DNA of 64,000 bases from Spraguea lophii (lineage: Eukaryota; Microsporidia; Spragueidae): NCBI GenBank assembly GCA_001887945.1, contig LDOQ01000106.1:1-64000 (forward strand), in the 5' to 3' direction. Below are positions 19,665 through 30,975 of the stretch, in pieces; within the stretch, counting starts at the first letter, position 1, and every line of letters begins with the position of its first letter. The notes beneath the pieces are model-generated. The model ran no database searches, was not told the origin of the DNA, and saw only the letters and a list, made by a program, of their open reading frames with translations. The position numbers were made by a program, and so were the translations under genes.

Positions 19665-20450
19665 ATAATCTTTTAGTCAGTGCCAATTTGCCCTCTATTG
19701 TTTGTGTGTTTATTTCTTTGTTTCGTGACTTTAAAAAGTTTCTTGAACGACTAATCTTAAAATGCCTATAATTTAAATTTTGAAGATTTTCATATCTTTT
19801 CCAACAATTTGTCATTATTATTGAACTTTCTTTGACATGTTTCTTAATAATGTGCCTCAAAAAATTTGCATTTCTTGTAATTATTACATCGAAAAACATT
19901 TCTTTAATTACCTTACCAATACCATTAACATCCGCATATGTTTATTGAGTCTTCCAACATTATACTTTCTTTTTGAAATAGCCGACTCGTCTATTTCACC
20001 CATTTGTCTTTACCATCTATCTTTTTATTTTTTATTATACACGATTCAAAATTTGATATTATTGATTTCATACCATGAATGATATTTCTATTCTCTTTAT
20101 TATATGTTTGAATCTATTTTTTTTGAGTCCATTCATATATTGCTCGGATTATAATAATTAAAGGTAATTTAATATTACTCAAAACACTACTAACTCTTAT
20201 TGAAATTGTCTTCTTATTACATCTTTTACCGTGGCATCTTAAAATAAAACCATAACTAAACTTACTTCTTATCATTTTCATATTCTTTCTACATAAAGAA
20301 CATCTATGGTTTGTTTAAGAACTCCCAAAGTCCGAAAAAAAGAAACAATTTCGCGCGAACAGCTTATCTTGTTTCCTAAACCTATTTTATTTTTATTGTT
20401 ATATTCATATTTCAAGACTGTTTTTTAAGGTAACTAATATTAATTATTGC
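19665..20450 (-). mobile_element. Merlin copy 2, transposase pseudogene (right of the nested SINE)
   Basis: ISXO2-type transposase on the minus strand, better preserved than copy 1. In order: a zinc ribbon HRCSLCRKN...FILRCHGKRC (from about 20310 down), SNIKLPLIIIIRAIYEW, the catalytic IDESAISKRKYNVGRL at about 19945-20000 (the D-E-S and K-R-K-Y-N block). After a frameshift, IKEMFFDVIITRN then SSIIMTNCWKRYENLQNLNYRHFKI and RNFL...NTQTIEGK follow. Stops and frameshifts before and within the catalytic region mean it is inactive. The SINE sits in the coding region just after the NTQTIEGK block. The upstream non-coding flank aligns with copy 1 to about 20450. Confidence 0.85.
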
Positions 20451-20589
20451 CAATTTATTAAAATTATTAAATAACGTAATGAATTTATTCCATAAAAAAT
20501 TAATTATTACTTACTTAATTAAAATTTTTATAATAAAAGAATAATTAATTACCTCAATAAATTTTAATTAAGAATATTAATATATAAAG

Positions 20590-21045
20590 CTTGCTTAACT
20601 GTGTGATTGTGTGGCAGTAACCAAATCTCAGCCTGGCGAGTTTTAACTCCCTACCCAGAAGAATTCTCAAAAAATAAAAAGTAGAAAAGAAAAAAATTAT
20701 TAAATGGAGCTTCGATAGCGTAGCATTAGATATATCTTATACACTAACCAAATTACTAGATTAAATTAATGTTTAATTGGTGCAATTAACAACCCCTATC
20801 GATTTGTAATTCGGCCAGTATTATGCCAAAAAAGGTTATGAATCTCTAAAAAGTCGAAAGGAACACGATGTCACGCTCTATATGCAAATTTTATAATTTC
20901 ACGTATAGAGCATGAGGCAAAACAGCATTAATCTATATCTATAGACAAATCAGTAAACGCGAGTTTAAATATGTTTTATAAACCCGAGGCGCTATTAACC
21001 ACAGAAAGACGCAGCCGGTCAGGAAACTTCGATAAATAAAAGTTT
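20590..21045 (+). mobile_element. tRNA-derived SINE copy
   Basis: Near full length and moderately eroded. Head GTGGCAGTAACCAAATCTCAGCCTGGCG without a clean B box, A-rich linker, central block with TCGGCCAGTATTATGCC, and a typical end (CGGTCAGGAAACTTCGATAA then AATAAAAGTTTCATT and A-run). No target duplication could be fixed by eye. Confidence 0.85.
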
Positions 21046-21174
21046 CATTAAAAAAATTAACCATATAAGAATAAATAAGATTTTATTTATCTAATTACGT
21101 AATTAATAAAAATATAAAATATAAATGTATTATCACTTTTTATCTTCATCACTTATATTTTTTATAATTTAATA

Positions 21175-23532
21175 TTATAAATTTAATTCAGGATAATACA
21201 TACTTACATTTTCTTGTAACTCCAATAACACCAAAGCTTGCACAGCAGCATAATATTCTTCCATAGTATTAGCACAACCAATAGCTATATTTAAATATTT
21301 CTTACACTCATCCAATACTGATATATTATCATTTATTTCTTTACTATCTTTATTATTTATTAAATAATTAACTATAAATATATAAGGTTTAAAATATTTC
21401 TTATCAATCTTAATAGATTCTTTATAATAAGATAAAGGATTATTATTCTTTATCTCTTCAATCAATCCTTTAAACAAAAATACTCGACAATCTGTAGTAA
21501 TATTAATATTATTCTTAGTATTATCTTTAATAGAATATATATTATCTATTATATCTTCTAATATTTTATATTCTTTTATAAAATATAAATATTCAAATAT
21601 AATACAAAGTATTTCTATCTTTATATTAACAATAGAATCAATAATATTTTTCTTATTATCCGTTGTATTCTTAATTATACTATTATTTTTAATATTACGA
21701 GTCTTAGTATCATTATTACTCTTGGTTTTAGTATTAGTTGTATTCTTAGTTATTTTATTATTCTTAATATTAGTATTAGTTGTATTCTTAGTTATTTTAT
21801 TACTATCATTATTACTCTTAATATTATTATCATTATTATGATTATTTTTTATATCATTATTACTATCATTATTGTCATTTATATTATCATTATCACCATC
21901 AATATCATTATAATTATCTCTTATATTGTTATAAATATCGTAAATATCTTTTATATTATTATTTTCTATACTATCTATTACTCTTAAATATAATAATAAT
22001 AATTTTATTATCATATTATTAGGGTTAGTATAGGTTACCCTGTTATTATCAATATTATTACAATTATCTATTATACTCTTATATTTATTATTATTATTAA
22101 TCTTATATATTAATATACTATAATATTTATATGTTATATTATTATCGAGATTAGGGTTAATAGTAATATTATTTGTATCATTGTTATTAGTATTATTATT
22201 TGTATCGTTGTTAATAATATTGTTATTTGTATCATTGTTAACAGTGGTATTAATATCATTATTAGAAGTAATATTATTATTGTCTTTATTATCAATATTA
22301 TCTTTATTATATTTAATAATAAGATATTTTAGAAATATATTACTTTCTATCATATTTATTTTCTTTAACAATAAAATACTATTATCTATATTATCTTTAA
22401 TATATTCTATTATAGCTTTAAATAATATTATATCTTCTAAATTCAATATATTAATAGAATTAATAGAATTAATAATATTATTATTAGGGTTAGTAAGGGT
22501 TATCGTATTATTATCTATACTTTTATATTCTTCATCCATTGCATCTAAGAATACTTCTTTATCTTTATTATCTTTAATAGGATTATCATTATCATTGTTA
22601 ATATGATTATTGCTATGATCATTATTATTATTACCATTATCCTTGTTATCATTGTCACTATAATTATAAAGATTATAATATAATTCTTTTATACTTATAT
22701 TTTTTATTCTTCTTTCTTCTTCTATTTTATTCTTCAGAATATTAAATGTTTCTAATATAAATCTTATATTAGTTATAGATGGTATATCTTTATAAATATT
22801 ATTATTATCATAAATATTATTTTTAATATTATTTATTTTATAGTTAACAATCTCTGTTAGAAGATTATTAGCTAATAATTTATATTTATCTTCTTTAGTA
22901 ATAATATTTAATACAAATAATAATAATAAACTATTTTCTTTATTCTTTTCTTTATTATTCATATTAGTAATATTAGTAATATTTATATTGTTACTATCAT
23001 TGTTATCATTATCATTATGATCATTACCAGTATAATTATTACTATTATATATTTCATATTTTCTTTTTAACATCTTTATATTATATTTATCTATGGATGA
23101 TAGAATATCTAAATATCTCATAGATTTATTATATTCTTTTAATATGTAATATACTACTGATATATTATTTAATATATTTTTATATTCGATTATTATATCA
23201 TTGTTAGTATTATCAATATTGTTAGTATCATTATTAATATTATCAATATTGTTAATGGTATTATTATCTTCATCTTTATTATTATCATTATTATTATTAA
23301 GAATTATATTTATATCTTTATAACATTCATTGTATAATTCTAATGCTTTATGATATTTTTTATTTCTAAAATAATTATTACCATTATTCTTTTTTTCTAT
23401 TATTTCTGTTAATATATCTTTTATTTCTTTATTCTTTTTTCCTTGTATGTATTTCTTATAAAAATAATATGTTGTTGTTATAATAATAGATGTTGTTAAT
23501 ATAATAGGTAAAATATTATTTTTTTTAGACAT
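21175..23532 (-). CDS. TOM70: TOM70-like mitosomal import receptor with large Asn-rich insertions
   Basis: Predicted receptor of the outer membrane translocase that hands precursor proteins to the mitosome. The 785-residue protein has an N-terminal membrane anchor (residues 8-26, followed by basic residues), then a TPR start GNNYFRNKKYHKALELYNECY (52-72) as in TOM70, and a second TPR around 115-150. The C-terminus, CKKYLNIAIGCANTMEEYYAAVQALVLLE, matches the last TPR region of TOM70. Between them lie long runs of Asn, Asp, Ile and Thr encoded by AAT/AAC-type trinucleotide repeats (for example about 22150-22260 and 21700-21900). These have inflated a protein that is usually shorter in microsporidia. 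The start is preceded by CCC. Other anchored TPR proteins are possible, but the combined ends favour TOM70. Confidence 0.75.
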   Translation of the reverse strand: MSKKNNILPIILTTSIIITTTYYFYKKYIQGKKNKEIKDILTEIIEKKNNGNNYFRNKKYHKALELYNECYKDINIILNNNNDNNKDEDNNTINNIDNINNDTNNIDNTNNDIIIEYKNILNNISVVYYILKEYNKSMRYLDILSSIDKYNIKMLKRKYEIYNSNNYTGNDHNDNDNNDSNNINITNITNMNNKEKNKENSLLLLFVLNIITKEDKYKLLANNLLTEIVNYKINNIKNNIYDNNNIYKDIPSITNIRFILETFNILKNKIEEERRIKNISIKELYYNLYNYSDNDNKDNGNNNNDHSNNHINNDNDNPIKDNKDKEVFLDAMDEEYKSIDNNTITLTNPNNNIINSINSINILNLEDIILFKAIIEYIKDNIDNSILLLKKINMIESNIFLKYLIIKYNKDNIDNKDNNNITSNNDINTTVNNDTNNNIINNDTNNNTNNNDTNNITINPNLDNNITYKYYSILIYKINNNNKYKSIIDNCNNIDNNRVTYTNPNNMIIKLLLLYLRVIDSIENNNIKDIYDIYNNIRDNYNDIDGDNDNINDNNDSNNDIKNNHNNDNNIKSNNDSNKITKNTTNTNIKNNKITKNTTNTKTKSNNDTKTRNIKNNSIIKNTTDNKKNIIDSIVNIKIEILCIIFEYLYFIKEYKILEDIIDNIYSIKDNTKNNINITTDCRVFLFKGLIEEIKNNNPLSYYKESIKIDKKYFKPYIFIVNYLINNKDSKEINDNISVLDECKKYLNIAIGCANTMEEYYAAVQALVLLELQENVSMYYPELNL

Positions 23533-23533
23533 A

Positions 23534-23536
23534 GGG
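23534..23536 (-). promoter_or_regulatory. CCC start-proximal signal of TOM70
   Basis: Reads AACCCTATG on the minus strand. Confidence 0.55.
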
Positions 23537-24299
23537 TTATTATTATAATAAACTAATAAATGATTATCAGTGATTATATATGATGTATAAGTGATATGTA
23601 TAATATATGTTTATAATATAAGTGATATAAGTGATATATAGGTTTATAATATATTTGATATATATGGTATAAGTATACGATAATTATTGTTCTTATGGGA
23701 TTATATAATAATGATATATATAACAGTAATATAACCATTATCAATTGTATTTTTAGAATAATATAATAATAATAAAGTTTTTGTATTGTAAAATTTATTG
23801 TTTTTTAAGATAAATCTTATCCTTGTTGTTATTACAAATATCTGAAAATTATAAATATTTTAATATTTTTTTTATAAAATATTATTATTTGTGTTGTATG
23901 TAGGATATAAAACTTAGATCTTCTTTGGTGAAAAATAAAATGTAGAAGTTGGAAAAAATTATTGGTTAAGTTATATTTCTTTTTTTGAAACCAGTATGGA
24001 TAATTTTTAATCTAATATTTCAATGGTTTTTTCAATACTTATCTCATGTCATCCAAGTATTTGATTAAAAATTCTATTGAATCATTGTTATAAGATTGAA
24101 TTATTTATTCAATTAATTTATAATAAAACGAACTTCTAAAATTATGAAATTTATGTTATGTATACTCTTAAATACAAAAGATATGATAAACATAATGTAC
24201 TATTACATGGTATTATAAATATTGTAATGATATGAATATTGCAATAATAAAATATTACATTAAGTATATAATAGTTATGGATCAGTTAGAATAAATAGA
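23537..24299. other. AT-rich intergenic DNA
   Basis: About 760 bases with short tandem ATAAGTGATAT-type repeats near 23560-23680 and otherwise unstructured spacer. No gene is seen. Confidence 0.5.
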
Positions 24300-24700
24300 T
24301 GGTCCGGATTGGTATAAATATAATTTTAAGGATGAAATATTGGTTATTAATTTTATTTAACTTATAAAAATACGGTGAACATAAATAAAATGGTTTAATA
24401 AAAATCAAATACAAGCTATTTGAACCCATATGGATGTAAATAATCTATATATTGGTTCATGATTTGTTCATTATTGTTCAAAAAAGTAAGTTGGGATTTT
24501 ATTACGTCGTGGAATTATTGAATATGGGTAATATATATAAATATTAACGCATTGGAATATAAAGTAAAATGAGGTTAATATAAATTTTTATGAAATCAAT
24601 AAATATACCATATTGTTTTAAATAATTAAGGGGTTTTGGTTTGTGATTAGACGCTAAATTAATGAATTTTGATAAACAAGAACTTTATAGAATAAAATTT
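24300..24700 (+). mobile_element. tRNA-derived SINE, heavily decayed copy
   Basis: Only the last 200 bases align convincingly: GGAATATAAAGTAAAATGAGGTTAATAT, the AAGGGGTTTTGGTTTGTGATTAGAC section and TTTTGATAAACAAGAACTTTA at the 3' end. The 5' half is doubtful, so the start coordinate is approximate. Confidence 0.45.
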
Positions 24701-24763
24701 ATATGTTAACAATGAAATAAACAATAAATATTATACTTTCAAATACTTTAATTAATTTTTTAC

Positions 24764-27340
24764 TTAATCATTTTCTTTTCTAGGATCTTGTTTGTTAGCG
24801 TAATTTCCATAGATTCTAAATTTATAGAATACTATATAATATAAAATCATCATATTAGTAATAAATAACATGGGTATTATACATGGCATAGCTGATTGTA
24901 AATCAATAAGTGTATATTGATAACATACATTTGTATATCTTTTTGCTAAAAGTTTTTCTACATCCTTTTTTAGATGATCTTTGAAATAAAATGATATATA
25001 TTGGGTGATGTCTACGCATATGCTTACTTTCACGTATAATGGATGGATGCACAGAAAAAATATTGTTGTTACAATATCTATATAATATCCTTTAAAGAGA
25101 GATGTTAGTTTTCCTAATATATAAGGATCCAATACTAGAACGATAAAAATGATATACGTCAACGTTGATGTTTTGAATATCACAAATATAGGATTGACTG
25201 AATATATTAAAAAATTAAAAATACTTGTATAAATAGTTTTCTTGTTATCACGCGGTTTGTATTCCTCAATTAATGTTATTGTACGACTTTTGATCGAAGC
25301 TATATTATATAAGAAATATTTTAGAACGTCACTAGTGTAAAAACATTTATTATAATCATTTTTAGGTTTGTATTCTTTACATATTAATATAAAATACAAG
25401 ATCATATAATAGACAAATCCCAATACGAGAAATAACCAATGCAGAAGAAATGGTATATTAAATTTAACGTGCGTAATAAAAGTGAATATCATAAAAACTA
25501 TTGCACAACTATTGATTTCTAATATCATATTTGCTGAGATTAAACTAAATGAAGAGTATAGGGTATTGTGCCAATAATGATCGCTGATTCTAACATTAAT
25601 GATTAGAAATATATATAACATACATACTAGGTTAACTATGTTTATAAATGCAAATACCCTGTATATGAAAAACCTTATATCAACATTGATGGTATTGTTT
25701 GCATATTTTGTAAGAACAATACCTTTAACATCGTAATTGAAATCATTTTTAAAATTGATTATCAAATTAGAGGAAAATATCTCTTTCATAAAAGTAGTTA
25801 TTATTTTTTCAGGTGAACGTATATTAAATATTTTTTTATACGCTGTAACATATTCATCTTGGGTTATGTGAAAATTAGGATAAATTCTTTTTTTCTTATC
25901 ACCAATGCTAATACATTCATGGTGTTTTTTGTCCTCAGACATATTCCCTTCGGTAGATACTAAATGATTATGTGTTGTATCGATACTTTCATCTATTTGT
26001 ACATAACAAAGTTCATCGGTCTGAGCTAATTTTGTTTTACTATCTTTTACATTTAGACGCATATGCGATTCCTTATTAGCGTTATTTATGCTGGGTATAT
26101 CGAGAATTTTAGGTTCTTCATTTTTCGCTATTCCTTTGTTTTGTTCATCTTTTGTAATAAATTTCGGATTTCTAATAGTTTGGCTTTTATTTTCTTCCGT
26201 AAGTTTTTGATTTATTCTTGTAGTATTATAGTCATTGTTTGGTTTAATAGATTCCATTGAATTATTATCATCTATATTAATTTGTATTGTTTTATACTCT
26301 TCAAGATCACCTAGAACATATTTAGAATATTTTATGAGAATGTTTTCATCGGTACTGCGGTTTAATATAGAATGAAAAATGGTTAAAATTAGAATCATAA
26401 CTATTGTGATCATAATTTTATATAAAGATTGTGAAATAATTGTGCATCTTGCTAAATTACCAAGTAACACTATACTATTATTAAAACTAAATTGATGGTT
26501 ATCTGATTCTTCTGTTAATGTTGTATAAAGAATGTTTTTATTTTTAGATGTATTATCTTTTCCTTGGAAATATGACTTTGTATTATTATTTTCAACCGAA
26601 AATTTTTTAAATTTTTGTAATATATCTTCTGGAATTTTGTTAAAAAAATACGATATGTTATAATCCATCGTTTTTAAGCTCTCTTTATCCCCACTATAAG
26701 CAACTTTTCCATGCTCTATAAAATATACATAATCAACATATTTTAAAACTTCCTGACTGTTTGATACAACAATAATGTTTTGAATATCACTGTCGATGCT
26801 GAGAATATCTTTTGAAAAATCCAATGCATCTACACATTCACTATTACACCTATAATCCCCTAAAATCAAAATAGTTGGTTTCATTTTAAAAATACCTTCT
26901 TTTAACAGATTCACTTTTTCTTGTTGTGTGAGATTTTTAACTTTAACATTACCAATTTTGTTCAATCCCAAGACGGTATGATAATCGACATCAAAAATTC
27001 CCCATAACAGATTGTCTAAGAAAATTAAATTATTGAAAACACTGTCCTCTTTATTAAAATAATAATCAAGGTTGTAATCATATCCTTCCATATAATTAAC
27101 AGTTAAAATTTTTTTAGATGCAAGCTCCGCCGTTATTTCTTGATTATTGTATCTAATTGATTTTTTAATTCCACAATCAGATATGCTTTTATATGTAGGA
27201 GAACACCCTATTACATTTGCAATTATAGCTGATTCTAAAGACGTCTTTGTAAATATACCAACTCGCCTCGCTTTACATGATCCACTGATTTTTATATTCT
27301 GAAAAATATCACTAGATATATCCAAATCCCATTCAAACAT
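24764..27340 (-). CDS. ABCG-like half transporter with degenerate ATPase site
   Basis: An 858-residue protein with an N-terminal ATPase-like domain (1-230), a hydrophilic insert (about 330-510) and a C-terminal membrane domain with about seven hydrophobic segments. The ABCG order is recognisable: a TVLGLNKIGNVKV block before the signature, PTILIL before Walker B, and EHGKVAYSGDKE after it. The key motifs are lost. The P-loop position reads FTKTSLESA without GxxGxGK (residues 30-38), the signature reads NLTQQEK instead of SGGE (136-142), Walker B ends ILGD without the catalytic Glu (157-161), and the H-loop His is Ser/Asn. The frame is nevertheless intact over 2.5 kb, so the protein is probably made and may act without ATP hydrolysis. 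No CCC is present at the start. Confidence 0.7.
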   Translation of the reverse strand: MFEWDLDISSDIFQNIKISGSCKARRVGIFTKTSLESAIIANVIGCSPTYKSISDCGIKKSIRYNNQEITAELASKKILTVNYMEGYDYNLDYYFNKEDSVFNNLIFLDNLLWGIFDVDYHTVLGLNKIGNVKVKNLTQQEKVNLLKEGIFKMKPTILILGDYRCNSECVDALDFSKDILSIDSDIQNIIVVSNSQEVLKYVDYVYFIEHGKVAYSGDKESLKTMDYNISYFFNKIPEDILQKFKKFSVENNNTKSYFQGKDNTSKNKNILYTTLTEESDNHQFSFNNSIVLLGNLARCTIISQSLYKIMITIVMILILTIFHSILNRSTDENILIKYSKYVLGDLEEYKTIQINIDDNNSMESIKPNNDYNTTRINQKLTEENKSQTIRNPKFITKDEQNKGIAKNEEPKILDIPSINNANKESHMRLNVKDSKTKLAQTDELCYVQIDESIDTTHNHLVSTEGNMSEDKKHHECISIGDKKKRIYPNFHITQDEYVTAYKKIFNIRSPEKIITTFMKEIFSSNLIINFKNDFNYDVKGIVLTKYANNTINVDIRFFIYRVFAFINIVNLVCMLYIFLIINVRISDHYWHNTLYSSFSLISANMILEINSCAIVFMIFTFITHVKFNIPFLLHWLFLVLGFVYYMILYFILICKEYKPKNDYNKCFYTSDVLKYFLYNIASIKSRTITLIEEYKPRDNKKTIYTSIFNFLIYSVNPIFVIFKTSTLTYIIFIVLVLDPYILGKLTSLFKGYYIDIVTTIFFLCIHPLYVKVSICVDITQYISFYFKDHLKKDVEKLLAKRYTNVCYQYTLIDLQSAMPCIIPMLFITNMMILYYIVFYKFRIYGNYANKQDPRKEND

Positions 27341-28061
27341 ATCTTGATCATTTTCACTTTATTAAATATGTGATGATTTGCTAAATTTAAGATATTTATA
27401 CGAAATTTAATTAAAAAAGTTAATCCGATTTTATTTATATGTGTGAACAATAAAATTTTATACTTTGTATATTCAATAAATATAGATCCAGATTAAATTT
27501 AGCTACAGAACAAAATGAACAAACAAAGTATATAGTTATTTGTTGTCTAAATATCATCAGTGATCTTATACATATCACATTAAATAGTTTTAAATGTAAA
27601 TTTATTATCAAGAATCTTTGAAAAAGTTTAATTATATTAATAATTAAATATATCTAATGTTGTTATTAAATTTGCTATTTAAAATGTATTTTTTTTATTT
27701 GAACTACATTTTTAAGCTTTATATTTTCAATTTAACATTTTAGCTCTCTAAAATAAAAAATTAATATTCAATCTCAGTTTCATTTATAATAGTCTGATTG
27801 TAAATAAAGTTATTATCGTGTTATTTATAATTTTATAATAATATTAATACTTTTCGAACCGACAGCTAATAAATTTATAACAATAAAAAAGTATTATGAA
27901 TTGATAGAATGTTCATATACATAATAAAGGATAAAGAATAAATAATTTGTGCATATAAAAATCGTATAGAAAACAACACTAAATGCTTATAATAAGCAAA
28001 CTTTTAATAAAAACATATGAACGTATAAAGAGGTAGTATGTACTTTTCTGTTGGTTAAATT
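27341..28061. other. AT-rich intergenic DNA, nothing recognised
   Basis: About 720 bases between the ABC gene and a SINE remnant. No coding or repeat signal is seen. Confidence 0.5.
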
Positions 28062-28440
28062 TTTTTTAATAAAACTTTTATTTATATCCTGACTGGTCGC
28101 ATTATATTATGGTTTATAACCTTTAATTTCAAAACCATATTTACATTTATATTAATCGAGTTTGCTACATATATGCATTAATCTCATCTTATTTTATGTT
28201 CTGGTTCGTTGGAATTTTGCGTATAGTGCACATCATCTCCACCCTCTCATCCCTTTAAAGATTCTTAACCTCTTTAGGGTATAATGCTGGCCGAGTCACA
28301 ACCCGATAAAAGTCTTGTAATTTCACCAGTTAGACATTACTTCAATATAGCAGTTCAGCAATCATATAAGACATAATTAATGTCACGTTGTTGAATCCTC
28401 ATCCACTCAACAAATGAACAATTTCTTAAAAGGAAATGTC
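28062..28440 (-). mobile_element. tRNA-derived SINE, 5'-incomplete copy
   Basis: Minus-strand copy. The 3' end is at left (AAAACTTTTATTTAT, then CCTGACTGGTCG), followed by the GCATTAATCTCATCTTATTTTATG section and the GCTGGCCGAGTCACAA block. The tRNA-like head is not recognisable. Confidence 0.75.
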
Positions 28441-28810
28441 TTATGAATAATGTTTTTTCAACGGACAATTATTTGATACGGTTGATGCTTTATAACTTAT
28501 AATAATGTTTGAAAAAGCATATTATTAATAATCCTTTTTAGATTAATAAAGAATAACAATGGTCTACTTGTAGAGGAATAAAAACAGATTTTTATAAATT
28601 TAATAAATTTCAGTGTTATAATCTTATTCATTAGGATGAAAAATAACATATTTATAATCATATTAATAAAATATATTGTATATTTTTCAAAATTAATGAA
28701 AATTTTCTCGAAACTTATGGAATTCTTTAGAAAAATCAATGACATATAATATATTATTGATAATACTGTTTTAATCTGTAAAAACCATTTAAAATTTTTA
28801 GTATAATTTG
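28441..28810. other. AT-rich intergenic DNA, nothing recognised
   Basis: Spacer upstream of the first ubiquitin-specific protease. A minus-strand open stretch at 28497-28745 is hydrophobic and biased and is not called. Confidence 0.5.
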
Positions 28811-28813
28811 CCC
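28811..28813 (+). promoter_or_regulatory. CCC start-proximal signal of USP 1
   Basis: CCC ten bases before the ATG at 28824. Confidence 0.45.
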
Positions 28814-28823
28814 AAAATAGAAA

Positions 28824-30080
28824 ATGTATAATAACCCATGTAAATATAAAATTTTAATAATTAAAATGTTTTTGGTATATAAGGATATGCAAATTTACAG
28901 GCTTTTTAACAGTGGTAATTTCTGTTATTTTAATGTTATTGTACAATTATTTTTTAGTATCGAACAAATAAAAGAGATTTTAAAGGAAGAAAAGTTAAAA
29001 TACGGATTTTTAGATAACTTTTTAATTAATATAAATTATGATTTAAACCGTATCAAAATTTCATCAAAGTTTAATTTAAAAGATGAAAGGAAGATATTAT
29101 GGTTAAAAAAAGAAAGTAGTGAATATTCAAAGAACAAATTTATTAATTTCATGATTAATAATTATTATAAATGGAAAGAAAATTGTAAAAAAATATCATA
29201 CAAATATATAACGGTGAATAATATAAAATCAAAACGCCGATCAAAACCCACTAACTTAAATATCAAGACAGACTTATATGTAACGGCTTCAAATGAAAAA
29301 TTTTTTGATTTAAAAGAATATTATATTACATTTTGTAAAATGTATGACTTCGATCCTTATATTCAACAAGATGTTTCTGAAATTTTAAACAAAATATTTG
29401 ACGAGTACATTGAACAAGTATACGGTATTGGTTTCGACATAAATAAAAATAATATTACGGAATTACCGCCATTGATAAAACTATTTGGATCTCTTGTGGA
29501 ATCTCTATTTATTTGTAAAAAATGTTTGAAAGTAAAGGTATATGAAAGTGAATATAGACATATAATTTACTTGGATATAATGTCAGATGTACAACAATCG
29601 GTAGAAAAATTTCTTAATGAAACATCATCAAGACCAGTTACTTGTAGTTGTGGCCATAGGTTCTCACCCATAGAACAGAAAGATGATTCTGAAGATACCG
29701 ATGTTGTAAATGATGATACAGATCCCAAGTTCGAAACATATAGGGATACCATCCATCGAAAATTTACTTTCCTTCCATCTTTTTTAATTTTCACTCTTAA
29801 AAGATATAATGAAAAAATGGAAAAAAATAATCAGATGATAACTATAAATGAAAATATAGAAATAAACGATGAAAAATATGAATTATATTCAGTTATTCTT
29901 CATTCTGGAGAGACCCTACACAACGGGCATTTTAAAATAGTTATACGAAAAAATTTTAAAAAATACCCAGCTATAAAATGGATCGAATGTAATGACCACT
30001 TGATTAAAGTGGGTAATTTCAACTTTAAGTCCAAGTCTTTACAAACCAATGCGTATATTCTTGTTTACAGAAAATGTTAA
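28824..30080 (+). CDS. ubiquitin-specific protease (USP), paralogue 1
   Basis: Deubiquitinase of the USP/UCH family. The 418-residue protein has the Cys box FNSGNFCYFNVIVQLFF (Cys34), then PYIQQDVSEILNKIFDE, the usual Q-D-A-x-E block. Zinc-type cysteines follow in ICKKCLKV and CSCGHRF, then KFTFLPSFLIFTLKRY. The His box is YELYSVILHSGETLHNGHF (His369), followed by WIECND (Asp391). The catalytic triad is therefore complete. The enzyme is minimal, with no extra ubiquitin-binding or targeting domain. A later in-frame ATG (28887) would start right before the Cys box, so the N-terminal 21 residues are uncertain. The gene lies 1.7 kb from a second USP in the same orientation, with a SINE between them. 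Confidence 0.88.
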   Translation: MYNNPCKYKILIIKMFLVYKDMQIYRLFNSGNFCYFNVIVQLFFSIEQIKEILKEEKLKYGFLDNFLININYDLNRIKISSKFNLKDERKILWLKKESSEYSKNKFINFMINNYYKWKENCKKISYKYITVNNIKSKRRSKPTNLNIKTDLYVTASNEKFFDLKEYYITFCKMYDFDPYIQQDVSEILNKIFDEYIEQVYGIGFDINKNNITELPPLIKLFGSLVESLFICKKCLKVKVYESEYRHIIYLDIMSDVQQSVEKFLNETSSRPVTCSCGHRFSPIEQKDDSEDTDVVNDDTDPKFETYRDTIHRKFTFLPSFLIFTLKRYNEKMEKNNQMITINENIEINDEKYELYSVILHSGETLHNGHFKIVIRKNFKKYPAIKWIECNDHLIKVGNFNFKSKSLQTNAYILVYRKC

Positions 30081-30975
30081 TATTTATTAAATCTTATTTT
30101 AATATGAAGACGATCATATATTGGGATATTTTAGTTTGTTTTATTAAGAATATTTAAATATAAAAAATTCGAGTATCCATTGCCAGATATTAAAAGTTAA
30201 GATTCATAATTATTCAAAATACGTAATGAACTCATGATAATTAAGATTGATTAGTATTTAAAAAAGATATACTTTATGCTTTTAAAATGTTATATAATTA
30301 TCCATATACATATTATTACCATCATCATAATTTTTAAATGATTACAACTTCTTTATATAATACTAACCAAATCGTGATTCAATACAGGAATTATAAATAT
30401 ATATAACTCAATATCACTTCTACTTTAAAAGGAATATATAATAAAGATATTAGTTTATGTACCAAATGCTTATATATCATTCATATTTTTATTCTTTGTT
30501 TTCAAAACTTCTTTTCGTAAAAATTCGAACCATTCACTGAAATTTCTTTATGACAACATATAATAAATTAAATAATTTATAAAATAAATATAACGAATGA
30601 TATAAATCCTTAAAGTATTATATTTGAATTGAAATGATTTTGTTTGCAAAATGAATATAAAGGTAGTTTTAAATAAATAAGGGAATTGGTTCTTCGAAAT
30701 ATCATAAGACCAATTAAAGTGATATTTATTATTCCATTTTAAGGATTAAGCACTGAGGCAATAAACAGTATAATGTGAGAATATATAAACGCAAAGCGAG
30801 GATACCAATAACTATACAAGAATGTTTTAAGTTGTGGTAAGCAGAATACCTAATGTTAAACAAGGATCGGTTAATCGATCATTATATTTTTAACTTAAAT
30901 AATAAGCACATTCAACCCGAATATAATATTTTTAACTTTAAAAAAGATTAAAAAGCATTTAAAAACATTTTTTTA
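30081..30975. other. AT-rich intergenic DNA, nothing recognised
   Basis: About 900 bases between USP 1 and the SINE. No open frame or repeat is supported. Confidence 0.5.

Noticed and set aside
22181..22606. Leu/Ile/Ser-rich frame on the plus strand
   Set aside because: Antisense shadow of the Asn-rich repeats of TOM70.
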